From Streptomyces hawaiiensis (GTDB taxonomy: Bacteria > Actinomycetota > Actinomycetes > Streptomycetales > Streptomycetaceae), in the NCBI RefSeq assembly GCF_004803895.1, contig NZ_CP021978.1, positions 5,952,001 through 6,016,000 of the forward strand: DNA of 64,000 nucleotides, in the 5' to 3' direction. Position numbers and translations under genes: made by a program. Each line of letters starts with the position of its first letter. Positions within the stretch are counted from its first letter, which is position 1. Below the pieces are notes generated by a model, which was not told the origin of the DNA, searched no databases, and saw nothing but the letters and a program-made list of their open reading frames with translations. Positions 34,622 to 43,191 of this stretch are shown here, piece after piece.

Positions 34622-36433
34622 GTGCGGCCGGAGGGCTACGACTACGACTCCCACAGCCGACTCGCCGGACCGCTCACGAAGCCGTCCGGTGCGGCGTACC
34701 GGGTCCAGTACGCCTCGCTCCTCTCCCGCGAGCCCCGCCGAATACGAGCCGTCCTCCTGATGAGCCTCGCCCCGCTGCTGACGGGTGCCCTGCTGGCCTA
34801 CCTCGTCTGGCCCACCCACTGGGTGGAACGCGAGGGCGCCGAACGCTGGCTCATCGGGCTCGACGTCACCATGCTGATCTCCATCGGGCTCATCGAACTC
34901 TTCATGCTCGTCAACGTCGCCTCCGTCGCGCACGCCACGATGGTCGCCCGCGACCCCGTCCCCGTCGTCCCCGAAGCCGGCACCCGCGTCGCCTTCCTCA
35001 CCACGTACGTGCCCGGCAAGGAGCCCCTCTCCATGGTCCGCGCGACTTTGGAGGGAGCCGTCCGCATCCACCACACCGGCCCCCTCGACGTCTGGCTCCT
35101 CGACGAGGGCGACGACGACCGGGCCAGGATCCTGTGCGCGGAACTCGGCGTGCGGCACTTCACGCGGCTCGGTGTCCCGGAGTGGAACCGCTCCAAGGGC
35201 GCCCACAAGGCCCGCACCAAGCACGGCAACTACAACGCCTGGGTCGCGATGCACGGCGACGCGTACGACTTCTTCGCGTCCGTCGACACCGACCACGTCC
35301 CGCACCCGGACTTCCTGGAGCGGATGCTGGGCTACTTCCGCGACCCGGACGTGGCCTTCGTCGTGGGACCGCAGGTGTACGGCAACTACCACAACCCCGT
35401 CACCAAGGCGGCCGAGTCCCAGCAGTTCCTCTTCCACGCCCTGATCCAGCGCGCCGGCAACCGCTACCGCGCCCCCATGTTCGTCGGCACCAACAACGTC
35501 GTACGCATCACCGCCGTCAAGCAGATCGGCGGCCTGTACGACTCCATCACCGAGGACATGGCCACGGGCTTCGAGATCCACCGGCACCGCAATCCGGCGA
35601 CGGGCCGCCACTGGTGCTCCGTCTACACCCCGGACGTGCTCGCCGTCGGTGAGGGCCCCGCCTCCTGGACCGACTTCTTCACCCAGCAGATGCGCTGGTC
35701 GCGCGGCACCTACGAGACGCTTCTCCGGCAGTACTGGAAGGCGCCCTTCAGCATGCCGCCGGGCCGCCTGCTGTCCTACACCCTCATGCTCGTCTACTAC
35801 CCGATGACGGCCGTCAACTGGCTGCTGGGCATCCTCAGCTGCTTCCTCTTCCTCTGGTTCGGCGCCTCCGGCACCCAGGTCTCCGCGTCGGTGTGGATGA
35901 TGCTCTACAGCGACGCGGCCGCGCTCCAGATCGGCCTGTATCTGTGGAACCGCCGGCACAACGTCTCCCCGCACGAACCGGAGGGCTCGGGCGGCCTGGC
36001 CGGCATGGCGATGTCGGCCCTGTCGGCGCCGATCTACCTCAAGTCCCTGGGTGAGGCCCTGCTGTGCCGCCCCAGCCGTTTCGTCGTCACGCCCAAGGGC
36101 GGCGACGCCAGCCCCGACCGGCCCGCCACCTTCCGCATCCACCTCTTCTGGGCGGCCCTGCTGGCCACGTCCCTGGCCGCGTCGGCCGCCCTGGACCACA
36201 CGCACGCGGCGATGCGCACCTGGGCCGTCCTCGCCATGGCGATCTCCCTGGCGCCGGTCGGGGTGTGGGCCGCCACGCTGCTGCGCGAGCAGCGCGAGCA
36301 CCGGCCGCAGCCCGCGCAGTCGCCCGCGCCCACGCACGCGCGCGTGCCCGAAAGCAAGGAGCCCGCCCCGGCGCTCGCCACCGCGTCCCCGGCGGCGGCC
36401 CCGGTCTCCGGCACCACGACAGGAGGCAACTAG
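34622..36433 (+). CDS. cslA: Cellulose-synthase-like glycosyltransferase
   Basis: This membrane family 2 glycosyltransferase of about 603 residues resembles Streptomyces CslA, which makes a beta-glucan at hyphal tips. Two N-terminal helices (AVLLMSLAPLLTGALLAYLV; VTMLISIGLIELFML) precede the catalytic domain: DxD at 222-224 (SVDTDHVPHP), TED at 310-312 and QQMRW at 355-359. More helices follow, then a Pro/Ala-rich tail. GTG 34622 is preferred because GGAGGG is four bases upstream, giving MRPEGYDYDSHSRLAGP. Longer starts at 34571 or 34583 are possible. It is followed three bases later by glxA, in the same operon. Confidence 0.87.
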   Translation: MRPEGYDYDSHSRLAGPLTKPSGAAYRVQYASLLSREPRRIRAVLLMSLAPLLTGALLAYLVWPTHWVEREGAERWLIGLDVTMLISIGLIELFMLVNVASVAHATMVARDPVPVVPEAGTRVAFLTTYVPGKEPLSMVRATLEGAVRIHHTGPLDVWLLDEGDDDRARILCAELGVRHFTRLGVPEWNRSKGAHKARTKHGNYNAWVAMHGDAYDFFASVDTDHVPHPDFLERMLGYFRDPDVAFVVGPQVYGNYHNPVTKAAESQQFLFHALIQRAGNRYRAPMFVGTNNVVRITAVKQIGGLYDSITEDMATGFEIHRHRNPATGRHWCSVYTPDVLAVGEGPASWTDFFTQQMRWSRGTYETLLRQYWKAPFSMPPGRLLSYTLMLVYYPMTAVNWLLGILSCFLFLWFGASGTQVSASVWMMLYSDAAALQIGLYLWNRRHNVSPHEPEGSGGLAGMAMSALSAPIYLKSLGEALLCRPSRFVVTPKGGDASPDRPATFRIHLFWAALLATSLAASAALDHTHAAMRTWAVLAMAISLAPVGVWAATLLREQREHRPQPAQSPAPTHARVPESKEPAPALATASPAAAPVSGTTTGGN

Positions 36434-36436
36434 GCC

Positions 36437-38392
36437 ATGGCGTACCAGCCCTCGCAGAAGACCAAGAAGACCGTCCTGGGCATCGGCGGCATCGCGGTCC
36501 TGGCAAGCCTCAACGCCCCGGCCGCACTGGACTTCGTCTCCGAGCAGTACCACGCGTACGAGATCGCCCAGCCCGAGTACAAGGCGAAGTACGGCTCCTG
36601 GAGCCGGCTCGACATCCCCGAGGAGTACCGCACCAACGCCATCCACGCGGCCCTGCTGCACACCGGCAAGGTGCTGATCGTCGCCGGGTCGGGCAACGAG
36701 CAGCGCAAGTTCGACAAGGGCGAGTTCGACACCGTCCTGTGGGACCCGGAGAAGAACACGTTCAAGAAGATCCCCACCCCGGAGGACTTCTTCTGCGCCG
36801 GCCACGCGCAGCTCCCCGACGGCCGCCTGCTGGTGGCCGGCGGCACCGCCCGCTACGAACTCCTCGACGGCGAGGTGACCCGGGCCGGCGGCGGCATGCG
36901 CGTGAAGAACGAGAACCCGGACAAGGCGGTGTTCCTGAAGAAGGGCACCCGCTTCCGCTCCCCGGCCGGCGTCGAGTACGTCACCCGGTTCGACGTCACC
37001 GTCCCCAAGGCCAAGCGCAGCTTCAAGGTCACGTACAACAGCCGTGGCGTGATGCAGCCCTGGAAGACCAAGGTCACCGCCGCCGAGGCCCGTGTCTTCG
37101 TGGAGGCCGTGGACAAGGGCCCGCTGTCGGCCACCGAGAAGCGGGCGCAGTACGAGGTCGTCGGCCTGAAGGGCAAGGCCGCCGAGAACACCTACGGCCT
37201 GTCGGAGAAGATCACCCTCGACAAGCAGGACTTCCAGGGCATCCGCGCCGCCTACGAGTTCGACCCGAAGGCCGAGAAGTACGTCCCCGTCGACCCCATG
37301 CGCAAGGCCCGCTGGTACCCGACGCTCGTGGGCCTCGACGACGGCCGGGTCCTCGCGGTGTCCGGCCTCGACGACGTCGGGATGATCGACCCGGGCGACA
37401 ACGAGATCTACGACCCGGAGACCAAGAAGTGGTCACCGGGACCCAAGCGGTACTTCCCGACGTACCCGGCACTGTTCCTCACCAAGGGCGGCAAGCTGTT
37501 CTACCCGGCCTCCAACGCCGGCTACGGGCCCGCCGACCAGGGGCGCGAGCCGGGGCTGTGGGACCTGGAGACGAACACGTTCGAGAAGGTGCCGGGCCTC
37601 ACCGACCTCGACCAGACGGAGACCTCGGCCTCGGTGCTGCTGCCCCCGGCGCAGGACCAGAAGGTGATGATCCTCGGCGGGGGCGGCGTCGGCGAGTCGA
37701 AGAAGGCCACCTCGCGCACCGCCGTCGTGGACCTGAAGAAGGACAACCCGGCCTTCGAGGACGGCCCCGACCTGCCGCAGGGCACGCGCTACCTGAACAG
37801 CGTGATCATGCCGGACGACACCGTGTTCACGTCCAACGGCTCCAGGGACTACCGCGGCCGCAGCGCCAGCAACATCCTCAAGGCCCAGTTCTACGACCCG
37901 AAGAGCAACGCCTTCCGGGAGGCCGCCTCGCCAGAGGTGGGCCGCAACTACCACTCCGAGGCACTGCTGCTGCCCGACGGCCGGGTCGCCACGTTCGGCT
38001 CCGACCCGCTCTTCGACGACCAGCAGAACACCAAGCTGGGCCACTTCGAGCAGCGCATGGAGGTCTTCACCCCGCCCTCGCTGCACAAGAACGCCCGCAA
38101 CCGCCCCGCGCTGAAGGACGGGCCGCGGACACTGGACGACGACCACCGCATCACGTTCCGTACGGACCACCCGGAGCGGGTGGCCCAGGCCCGGCTGATG
38201 CGGCCCAGCGCGGTCACGCACACGACCGACGTCGAGCAGCGCTCCATCGCGCTGGACATCACCAGGAAGGGCGACGCGGTGACGTTCGAGGTGCCGCGCG
38301 ACCCGGCGCTGATGCCGCCCGGCTGGTACATGCTGTTCGTCTCGGACGCCGAGGGCACGCCCTCACGGGCCAAGTGGGTGCACGTGGAGTGA
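36437..38392 (+). CDS. glxA: GlxA-type radical copper oxidase
   Basis: This 651-residue relative of galactose/glyoxal oxidase has an N-terminal membrane anchor (about 11-30), a kelch-type propeller and a C-terminal DUF1929 domain. By analogy with galactose oxidase, the Tyr-Cys cofactor would be Cys120 (EDFFCAGH) and Tyr294 (KARWYPTL, with Trp293 beside it). The copper ligands would be Tyr505/His506 (GRNYHSEA) and His595 (AVTHTTDVEQ). All are present, so the enzyme should be active. It lies three bases after cslA. In S. lividans such an oxidase is needed for CslA-glycan deposition and morphogenesis. Confidence 0.92.
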   Translation: MAYQPSQKTKKTVLGIGGIAVLASLNAPAALDFVSEQYHAYEIAQPEYKAKYGSWSRLDIPEEYRTNAIHAALLHTGKVLIVAGSGNEQRKFDKGEFDTVLWDPEKNTFKKIPTPEDFFCAGHAQLPDGRLLVAGGTARYELLDGEVTRAGGGMRVKNENPDKAVFLKKGTRFRSPAGVEYVTRFDVTVPKAKRSFKVTYNSRGVMQPWKTKVTAAEARVFVEAVDKGPLSATEKRAQYEVVGLKGKAAENTYGLSEKITLDKQDFQGIRAAYEFDPKAEKYVPVDPMRKARWYPTLVGLDDGRVLAVSGLDDVGMIDPGDNEIYDPETKKWSPGPKRYFPTYPALFLTKGGKLFYPASNAGYGPADQGREPGLWDLETNTFEKVPGLTDLDQTETSASVLLPPAQDQKVMILGGGGVGESKKATSRTAVVDLKKDNPAFEDGPDLPQGTRYLNSVIMPDDTVFTSNGSRDYRGRSASNILKAQFYDPKSNAFREAASPEVGRNYHSEALLLPDGRVATFGSDPLFDDQQNTKLGHFEQRMEVFTPPSLHKNARNRPALKDGPRTLDDDHRITFRTDHPERVAQARLMRPSAVTHTTDVEQRSIALDITRKGDAVTFEVPRDPALMPPGWYMLFVSDAEGTPSRAKWVHVE

Positions 38393-38404
38393 GCGGGGCC
38401 CGGC

Positions 38405-39394
38405 TCAGCCCTTGGCGTTGCGGGCCAGCTCCAGGGCGTACTCCGGCCACCAGCGCCCGGCGGCCGGGCCGCCCTCGCAGGTCCCGTCCGACTCCCCGGG
38501 CCGCTTGACCCACAGGAAGGCGTCCACGACGGGTTCACCGGTGCCGGTCGTCGGCGGGGTGCCGAGCGCCCGGCCCGGCGGGTTGCACCACACGCCGGGC
38601 AGGGGCCCGTTGCCGTTGCGGCTGGTGTCGACCACGAAGTGCCTGCCGCCGAGGGCCTCGGCCAGCCGCACGCCGTACGTGGTGGTCACCTCGGTCGTCT
38701 GGAAGTTGGAGACGTTGAGCGCGAAGCCGTCGGCCTGCTCGATCCCGGCCCGCTTCAGCGGCTCCACCAGCTTGGCCGACTCACGGATCCAGTCCGCGTT
38801 GCCCGCGTCCAGGTACACCTTGGTGTTCGGCTGCTGCTTGAGCCGGGCGATCGCCTCGCCGAGCAGCTGCTCGCGCTCGGCGTGGTACTCGCCGGGGGTG
38901 CAGCCGTCCACGACGTGCGCGACCGCGTCGGGCTCCAGGACGACCAGGGCCTCGGCCTCGCCGAGGGCGTCGGCGAACTTCCCGATCCACTCCCGGTAGG
39001 CGTTCCCGTCCGCCGCCCCGCCCGCCGAGTGCTGGCCGCAGTCCCGGTGCGGGATGTTGTACGCGACGAAGACCGCGGTCTTCCCCTCCCGGCTCGCCGC
39101 CGAGGCCGCCGCATTCACCATCGGCGCCGGGTCGATCTCGCCCGCCGGCCACAGCGCGACCGGCTGGTCGGCGATCCGCCGGATCAGCTCGGCGTCCTGC
39201 CCGCGGCCCTGCCGCTGCCAGAGCCGTGCCTGCCGGGCCGCGGGGCTCTCGGGGTCGACCCAGAAGGGGGAGGAGCCGGCCGCGTAGCCGGCCTCCCTGG
39301 CGTCGACGTCGGACGCCGTGTCGGTGCCGGACGAGCAGCCCGCGGCGAGACCGAGCACCGCGAGGGCCGCGAGGGCGTGGATCAGCCGGGTCAT
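38405..39394 (-). CDS. Glycoside hydrolase family 6 lipoprotein
   Basis: This 329-residue lipoprotein endoglucanase has lipobox GLAAGC with Cys20. GH6 motifs are YNIPHRDCGQHSAGGAADG (Asp118), VVLEPDAV (catalytic-acid Asp156) and KRPGESDGTCEGG (catalytic-base region). ATG 39394 follows GGGAG. The frame is open far upstream, but that part has no signal peptide. It converges on glxA with a 12-base gap. A GH6 enzyme (CslZ) accompanies CslA/GlxA in other streptomycetes and probably trims the glycan. Confidence 0.9.
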   Translation of the reverse strand: MTRLIHALAALAVLGLAAGCSSGTDTASDVDAREAGYAAGSSPFWVDPESPAARQARLWQRQGRGQDAELIRRIADQPVALWPAGEIDPAPMVNAAASAASREGKTAVFVAYNIPHRDCGQHSAGGAADGNAYREWIGKFADALGEAEALVVLEPDAVAHVVDGCTPGEYHAEREQLLGEAIARLKQQPNTKVYLDAGNADWIRESAKLVEPLKRAGIEQADGFALNVSNFQTTEVTTTYGVRLAEALGGRHFVVDTSRNGNGPLPGVWCNPPGRALGTPPTTGTGEPVVDAFLWVKRPGESDGTCEGGPAAGRWWPEYALELARNAKG

Positions 39395-39572
39395 GCCGCT
39401 CCCTGGGGAAGGTGACGTGCCGTGACAAAGGGGACGCCAATCGTTACACATTGGAGTGAAACGCCATGGAAAGGACATGGCCTCGCCGCGCCCTCGTACC
39501 GGAACCGATGCCGCGCGCCCGAAGGGCGAGACAGGGCTGACCACCATGTGACCGGCCGGTAAGGTCGGGTTC

Positions 39573-40082
39573 GTGCCGAAGCCGCTCAGTCTCTCCTTCG
39601 ATCCGATCGCGCGCGCCGACGAACGCTGGAAGCAGCGCTGGGGAAACGTGCCGTCCATGGCCGCGATCACCTCGATCATGCGCGCCCAGCAGATCCTCCT
39701 CGCCGAGGTCGACGCGGTGGTCAGGCCGTACGGGCTGACGTTCGCGCGCTATGAGGCGCTGGTGCTGCTCACCTTCTCCAAGTCCGGCGAGCTGCCGATG
39801 TCCAAGATCGGCGAGCGCCTCATGGTGCACCCCACGTCCGTGACGAACACCGTGGACCGGCTGGTGAGGTCGGGTCTGGTCGGCAAGCGGCCCAACCCGA
39901 ACGACGGCCGCGGCACCCTCGCCAGCATCACCGACAAGGGCCGCGAGGTCGTCGAGTCGGCCACCCGCGACCTGATGGCGATGGACTTCGGGCTCGGGGT
40001 GTACGACGCGGAGGAGTGCGCGGAGATCTTCGCGATGCTGCGGCCGCTGCGCGTCTCGGCGGGCGACTTCGAGGAGGAGTGA
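39573..40082 (+). CDS. MarR-family transcriptional regulator
   Basis: This 169-residue winged-helix regulator contains PYGLTFARYEALVLLTFSKS, MSKIGERLMVHPTSVTNTVD and the wing KRPNPNDGRGTLASITDKG. It is longer at the N-terminus than typical MarR (SLSFDPIARADERWKQRWG). The GTG start at 39573 has only a weak AAGGT site. It is followed 43 bases later by a DUF3817 membrane gene on the same strand, so the two may be co-expressed. Target unknown. Confidence 0.88.
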   Translation: MPKPLSLSFDPIARADERWKQRWGNVPSMAAITSIMRAQQILLAEVDAVVRPYGLTFARYEALVLLTFSKSGELPMSKIGERLMVHPTSVTNTVDRLVRSGLVGKRPNPNDGRGTLASITDKGREVVESATRDLMAMDFGLGVYDAEECAEIFAMLRPLRVSAGDFEEE

Positions 40083-40125
40083 CCCGGGGCAAGATCCGCC
40101 GGAACGGGTCGTTACGCTCGACCGC

Positions 40126-40464
40126 ATGAAAAAGAGCGTGCTGACCCGCTATCGCGTGATGGCCTACGTCACCGGCGTGCTGCTGGTCCTGCTGACCTTC
40201 GGCATGATCGGCAAGTATGTGCTCGACCTGAACGGCGCGGCCGACTTCACGCGCGTCGTCAGCATCGCGCACGGCTGGCTGTACGTCGTGTACCTGATCT
40301 TCGCCTTCGACCTGGGCTCCAAGGCGAAGTGGCCGGTGGGCAAGCAGATCTGGGTGCTGCTCGCCGGGACCGTTCCGACGGCCGCGTTCTTCGTGGAGCG
40401 CAAGATCAGCCACGAGCTGGAGTCCCGGCTCGCGGAGGACTCGCCCGCGCCCGCCAAGGCGTAG
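40126..40464 (+). CDS. DUF3817 membrane protein (second paralogue)
   Basis: This 112-residue protein (MKKSVLTRYRVMAYVTGVLL...) has three to four helices and the DUF3817 pattern AHGWLYVVYLIFAFDLG...VPTAAFFVER. It is a clear paralogue of the protein at 33793. The two copies flank the thiamine-binding, cslA, glxA and GH6 genes. Function is unknown. Confidence 0.86.
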   Translation: MKKSVLTRYRVMAYVTGVLLVLLTFGMIGKYVLDLNGAADFTRVVSIAHGWLYVVYLIFAFDLGSKAKWPVGKQIWVLLAGTVPTAAFFVERKISHELESRLAEDSPAPAKA

Positions 40465-40549
40465 GCGCGCTTCGGCGCCCCGCCGCCGCACGCGTGCGTG
40501 CGGCGGTCGTCCTCACCCGTTCGCCAGGTCACTCCCCTCAGCCATCGAC

Positions 40550-40573
40550 ATTTACTAGGACGTCCAAGTAAAT
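40550..40573. promoter_or_regulatory. 24-bp palindrome upstream of icmA
   Basis: A near-perfect palindrome centred on GGACGTCC (half sites ATTTACT and AGTAAAT; 22 of 24 positions symmetric) ends eight bases before the icmA ATG. Size and symmetry fit a TetR-type operator; it is placed where binding would block initiation. Confidence 0.6.
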
Positions 40574-40581
40574 TCGAGGGT

Positions 40582-42282
40582 ATGGACGCTGACGCCACCG
40601 AGGAGGGCCGCCGCCGCTGGCAGGCCCGGTACGACGCCGCGCGCAAGCGCGAGGCCGACTTCACCACGCTCTCCGGCGACCCCGTGGAGCCGGTGTACGG
40701 GCCGCGGCCCGGTGACACCTACGACGGGTTCGAGCGGATCGGCTGGCCGGGGGAGTACCCCTTCACCCGCGGCCTGTACGCGACCGGCTACCGAGGGCGG
40801 ACGTGGACCATCCGGCAGTTCGCCGGCTTCGGCAACGCCGAGCAGACCAACGAGCGCTACAAGATGATCCTCCGCAACGGCGGAGGCGGGCTCTCGGTCG
40901 CCTTCGACATGCCGACGCTCATGGGCCGCGACTCCGACGACCCCCGCTCGCTGGGCGAGGTCGGGCACTGCGGCGTCGCCATCGACTCCGCGGCCGACAT
41001 GGAGGTGCTGTTCAAGGACATCCCGCTGGGTGACGTCACGACGTCGATGACCATCAGCGGCCCGGCCGTCCCCGTCTTCTGCATGTACCTGGTCGCCGCC
41101 GAACGGCAGGGCGTCGACCCGTCCGTCCTGAACGGCACGCTCCAGACGGACATCTTCAAGGAGTACATCGCCCAGAAGGAGTGGCTCTTCCAGCCCGAAC
41201 CGCATCTGCGGCTCATCGGCGACCTCATGGAGTACTGCGCGGCCGGCATCCCCGCGTACAAGCCGCTGTCCGTCTCCGGCTACCACATCCGCGAGGCCGG
41301 GTCGACGGCCGCGCAGGAGCTGGCGTACACGTTGGCGGACGGTTTCGGGTACGTCGAGCTGGGTCTCTCGCGCGGGCTGGACGTGGACGTCTTCGCCCCC
41401 GGCCTGTCCTTCTTCTTCGACGCGCACGTCGACTTCTTCGAGGAGATCGCCAAGTTCCGCGCGGCGCGGCGGATCTGGGCCCGCTGGATGCGCGACGTCT
41501 ACGGCGCCCGGTCCGAGAAGGCGCAGTGGCTGCGCTTCCACACCCAGACCGCGGGCGTCTCCCTCACCGCGCAGCAGCCGTACAACAACGTCGTCCGCAC
41601 GGCCGTGGAGGCCCTGGCGGCCGTGCTCGGCGGGACGAACTCGCTGCACACCAACGCGCTCGACGAGACCCTCGCCCTGCCGAGCGAGCAGGCCGCGGAG
41701 ATCGCGCTGCGCACGCAGCAGGTGCTGATGGAGGAGACCGGCGTCGCCAACGTGGCCGACCCGCTGGGCGGCTCCTGGTACGTCGAGCAGCTGACCGACC
41801 GGATCGAGGCGGACGCGGAGAAGATCTTCGAGCAGATCAAGGAGCGCGGGCTGCGGGCACACCCCGACGGGAAGCACCCCATCGGCCCGATCACCTCCGG
41901 GATCCTGCGCGGGATCGAGGACGGCTGGTTCACCGGGGAGATCGCCGAGTCGGCGTTCCGGTACCAGCAGTCGCTGGAGAAGGGCGACAAGAAGGTCGTC
42001 GGGGTGAATGTGCACACCGGGTCGGTGACCGGGGATCTGGAGATCCTGCGGGTCAGCCACGAGGTGGAGCGTGAGCAGGTCCGGGCGCTCGGCGGGCGGA
42101 AGGCCGGGCGGGACGACGCGCGGGTCCGAGCGGCGCTGGAGGGCATGCTCTCCGCGGCCCGGGACGGCGGGAACATGATCGAGCCCATGCTGGACGCGGT
42201 GCGGGCGGAGGCGACGCTCGGCGAGATCTGCGGGGTCCTGCGGGACGAGTGGGGGGTGTACACCGAACCCCCAGGGTTCTGA
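40582..42282 (+). CDS. icmA: Isobutyryl-CoA mutase large subunit
   Basis: This 566-residue large subunit of adenosylcobalamin-dependent isobutyryl-CoA mutase interconverts n-butyryl- and isobutyryl-CoA. The length equals known IcmA. The two residues that separate this enzyme from methylmalonyl-CoA mutase are Phe80 (IRQFAGFG; Tyr in the latter) and Gln198 (YIAQKEW; Arg in the latter). Both are the isobutyryl type. The B12-binding domain is absent, as expected, because it is on a separate IcmB not in this window. ATG 40582 has GAGGG only one base away, an unusual spacing. Cofactor and chaperone genes lie at 6.3 and 26.6 kb. Confidence 0.94.
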   Translation: MDADATEEGRRRWQARYDAARKREADFTTLSGDPVEPVYGPRPGDTYDGFERIGWPGEYPFTRGLYATGYRGRTWTIRQFAGFGNAEQTNERYKMILRNGGGGLSVAFDMPTLMGRDSDDPRSLGEVGHCGVAIDSAADMEVLFKDIPLGDVTTSMTISGPAVPVFCMYLVAAERQGVDPSVLNGTLQTDIFKEYIAQKEWLFQPEPHLRLIGDLMEYCAAGIPAYKPLSVSGYHIREAGSTAAQELAYTLADGFGYVELGLSRGLDVDVFAPGLSFFFDAHVDFFEEIAKFRAARRIWARWMRDVYGARSEKAQWLRFHTQTAGVSLTAQQPYNNVVRTAVEALAAVLGGTNSLHTNALDETLALPSEQAAEIALRTQQVLMEETGVANVADPLGGSWYVEQLTDRIEADAEKIFEQIKERGLRAHPDGKHPIGPITSGILRGIEDGWFTGEIAESAFRYQQSLEKGDKKVVGVNVHTGSVTGDLEILRVSHEVEREQVRALGGRKAGRDDARVRAALEGMLSAARDGGNMIEPMLDAVRAEATLGEICGVLRDEWGVYTEPPGF

Positions 42283-42336
42283 CTGACCTGGGGCGTGCCG
42301 GGCGTCGCGGGGCAGGCGGGACTCTGCGGCCACACC

Positions 42337-42957
42337 CTAGGTGCCCTGGCCGCCCAGCCCGTGCAGCAGCACCCTGGTGAAGCCGCGGACCCATTCCTCG
42401 TCCGCGGGTTCCGCGCTGACCAGGGTGCGGTGGACCACCGCTCCCGCCACCATGTCGAAGATCAGGTCGACGGTGCGGGCGGACGCGGCGGGGTCCGGTT
42501 CCGGAGGGAGTTCGCCCCGGGCCTGGGCCCGGGCGCGGCCCTCCAGGACCAGGCGCTTCTGGCGGTCGACGACCGAGGCCCGGATGCGTTCCCGCAGGGC
42601 CTCGTCGCGGGTGGCTTCCGCCACGACCGCCATCAGGCCGCTTCTCGCCTCCGGCAGCGCCAGGATCGTGGCGAACTGGAGGACGACCCCCTCGATGTCG
42701 GCGGCCAGGGAGCCGCGGTCGGGGAGCTCCAGCTCGTCGAAGAGTTCCGCGACCGCGTCGACGACCAGTTCGTTCTTGCCCGGCCAGCGGCGATAGATCG
42801 TCGTTTTCGCAACCCCGGCGCGGGTCGCGACGTCTGCCAGGGTGAGCTTGGACCAGCCCAGTTCCACCAGAGCCTCGCGTGTCGCGGCCAGGATCGCGGC
42901 GTCCGCCGCGGCGCTGCGCGGGCGCCCGGTGCGGCTGGCTGGGCTGCGGCTCTGCAT
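42337..42957 (-). CDS. TetR-family transcriptional regulator
   Basis: This 206-residue repressor has N-terminal HTH LVELGWSKLTLADVATRAGV followed by AKTTIYRRWPGKNELV, and a variable ligand domain. ATG 42957 (MQSRSPASRTGRPRS) follows CGGAAG. Sixteen further upstream codons are open but not family-like. It converges on icmA with a 54-base gap. A palindrome at 43042-43058 in its upstream region is the likely autoregulatory site; the icmA palindrome is a second candidate target. Confidence 0.9.
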   Translation of the reverse strand: MQSRSPASRTGRPRSAAADAAILAATREALVELGWSKLTLADVATRAGVAKTTIYRRWPGKNELVVDAVAELFDELELPDRGSLAADIEGVVLQFATILALPEARSGLMAVVAEATRDEALRERIRASVVDRQKRLVLEGRARAQARGELPPEPDPAASARTVDLIFDMVAGAVVHRTLVSAEPADEEWVRGFTRVLLHGLGGQGT

Positions 42958-43041
42958 CTTCCGACCATAAACCGGCGGTTCCCGTGCGGCCGTGAGGGAG
43001 ATCACCGGGGGGTGGTGTCCCGGAACTCCGCTGTGGCATTA

Positions 43042-43058
43042 CGCTACGACTCGTAGCG
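43042..43058. promoter_or_regulatory. Probable TetR operator
   Basis: CGCTACG-ACT-CGTAGCG is a perfect 7-bp inverted repeat with a 3-base spacer. It lies between the divergent TetR and thioredoxin-TPR genes and is typical of TetR-family sites. Confidence 0.65.
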
Positions 43059-43191
43059 AAAGCCCGTGCTGGACGTACACGGGCCTCAGCACACCGGCGT
43101 GGGGTGGGGACCCGGCGCCGAAAGGCACCGGAACGGCCTGGCTTTCACACCGTTTTTCACACGCGCGCGCAGTACGGGGGAGGATAGGCGC

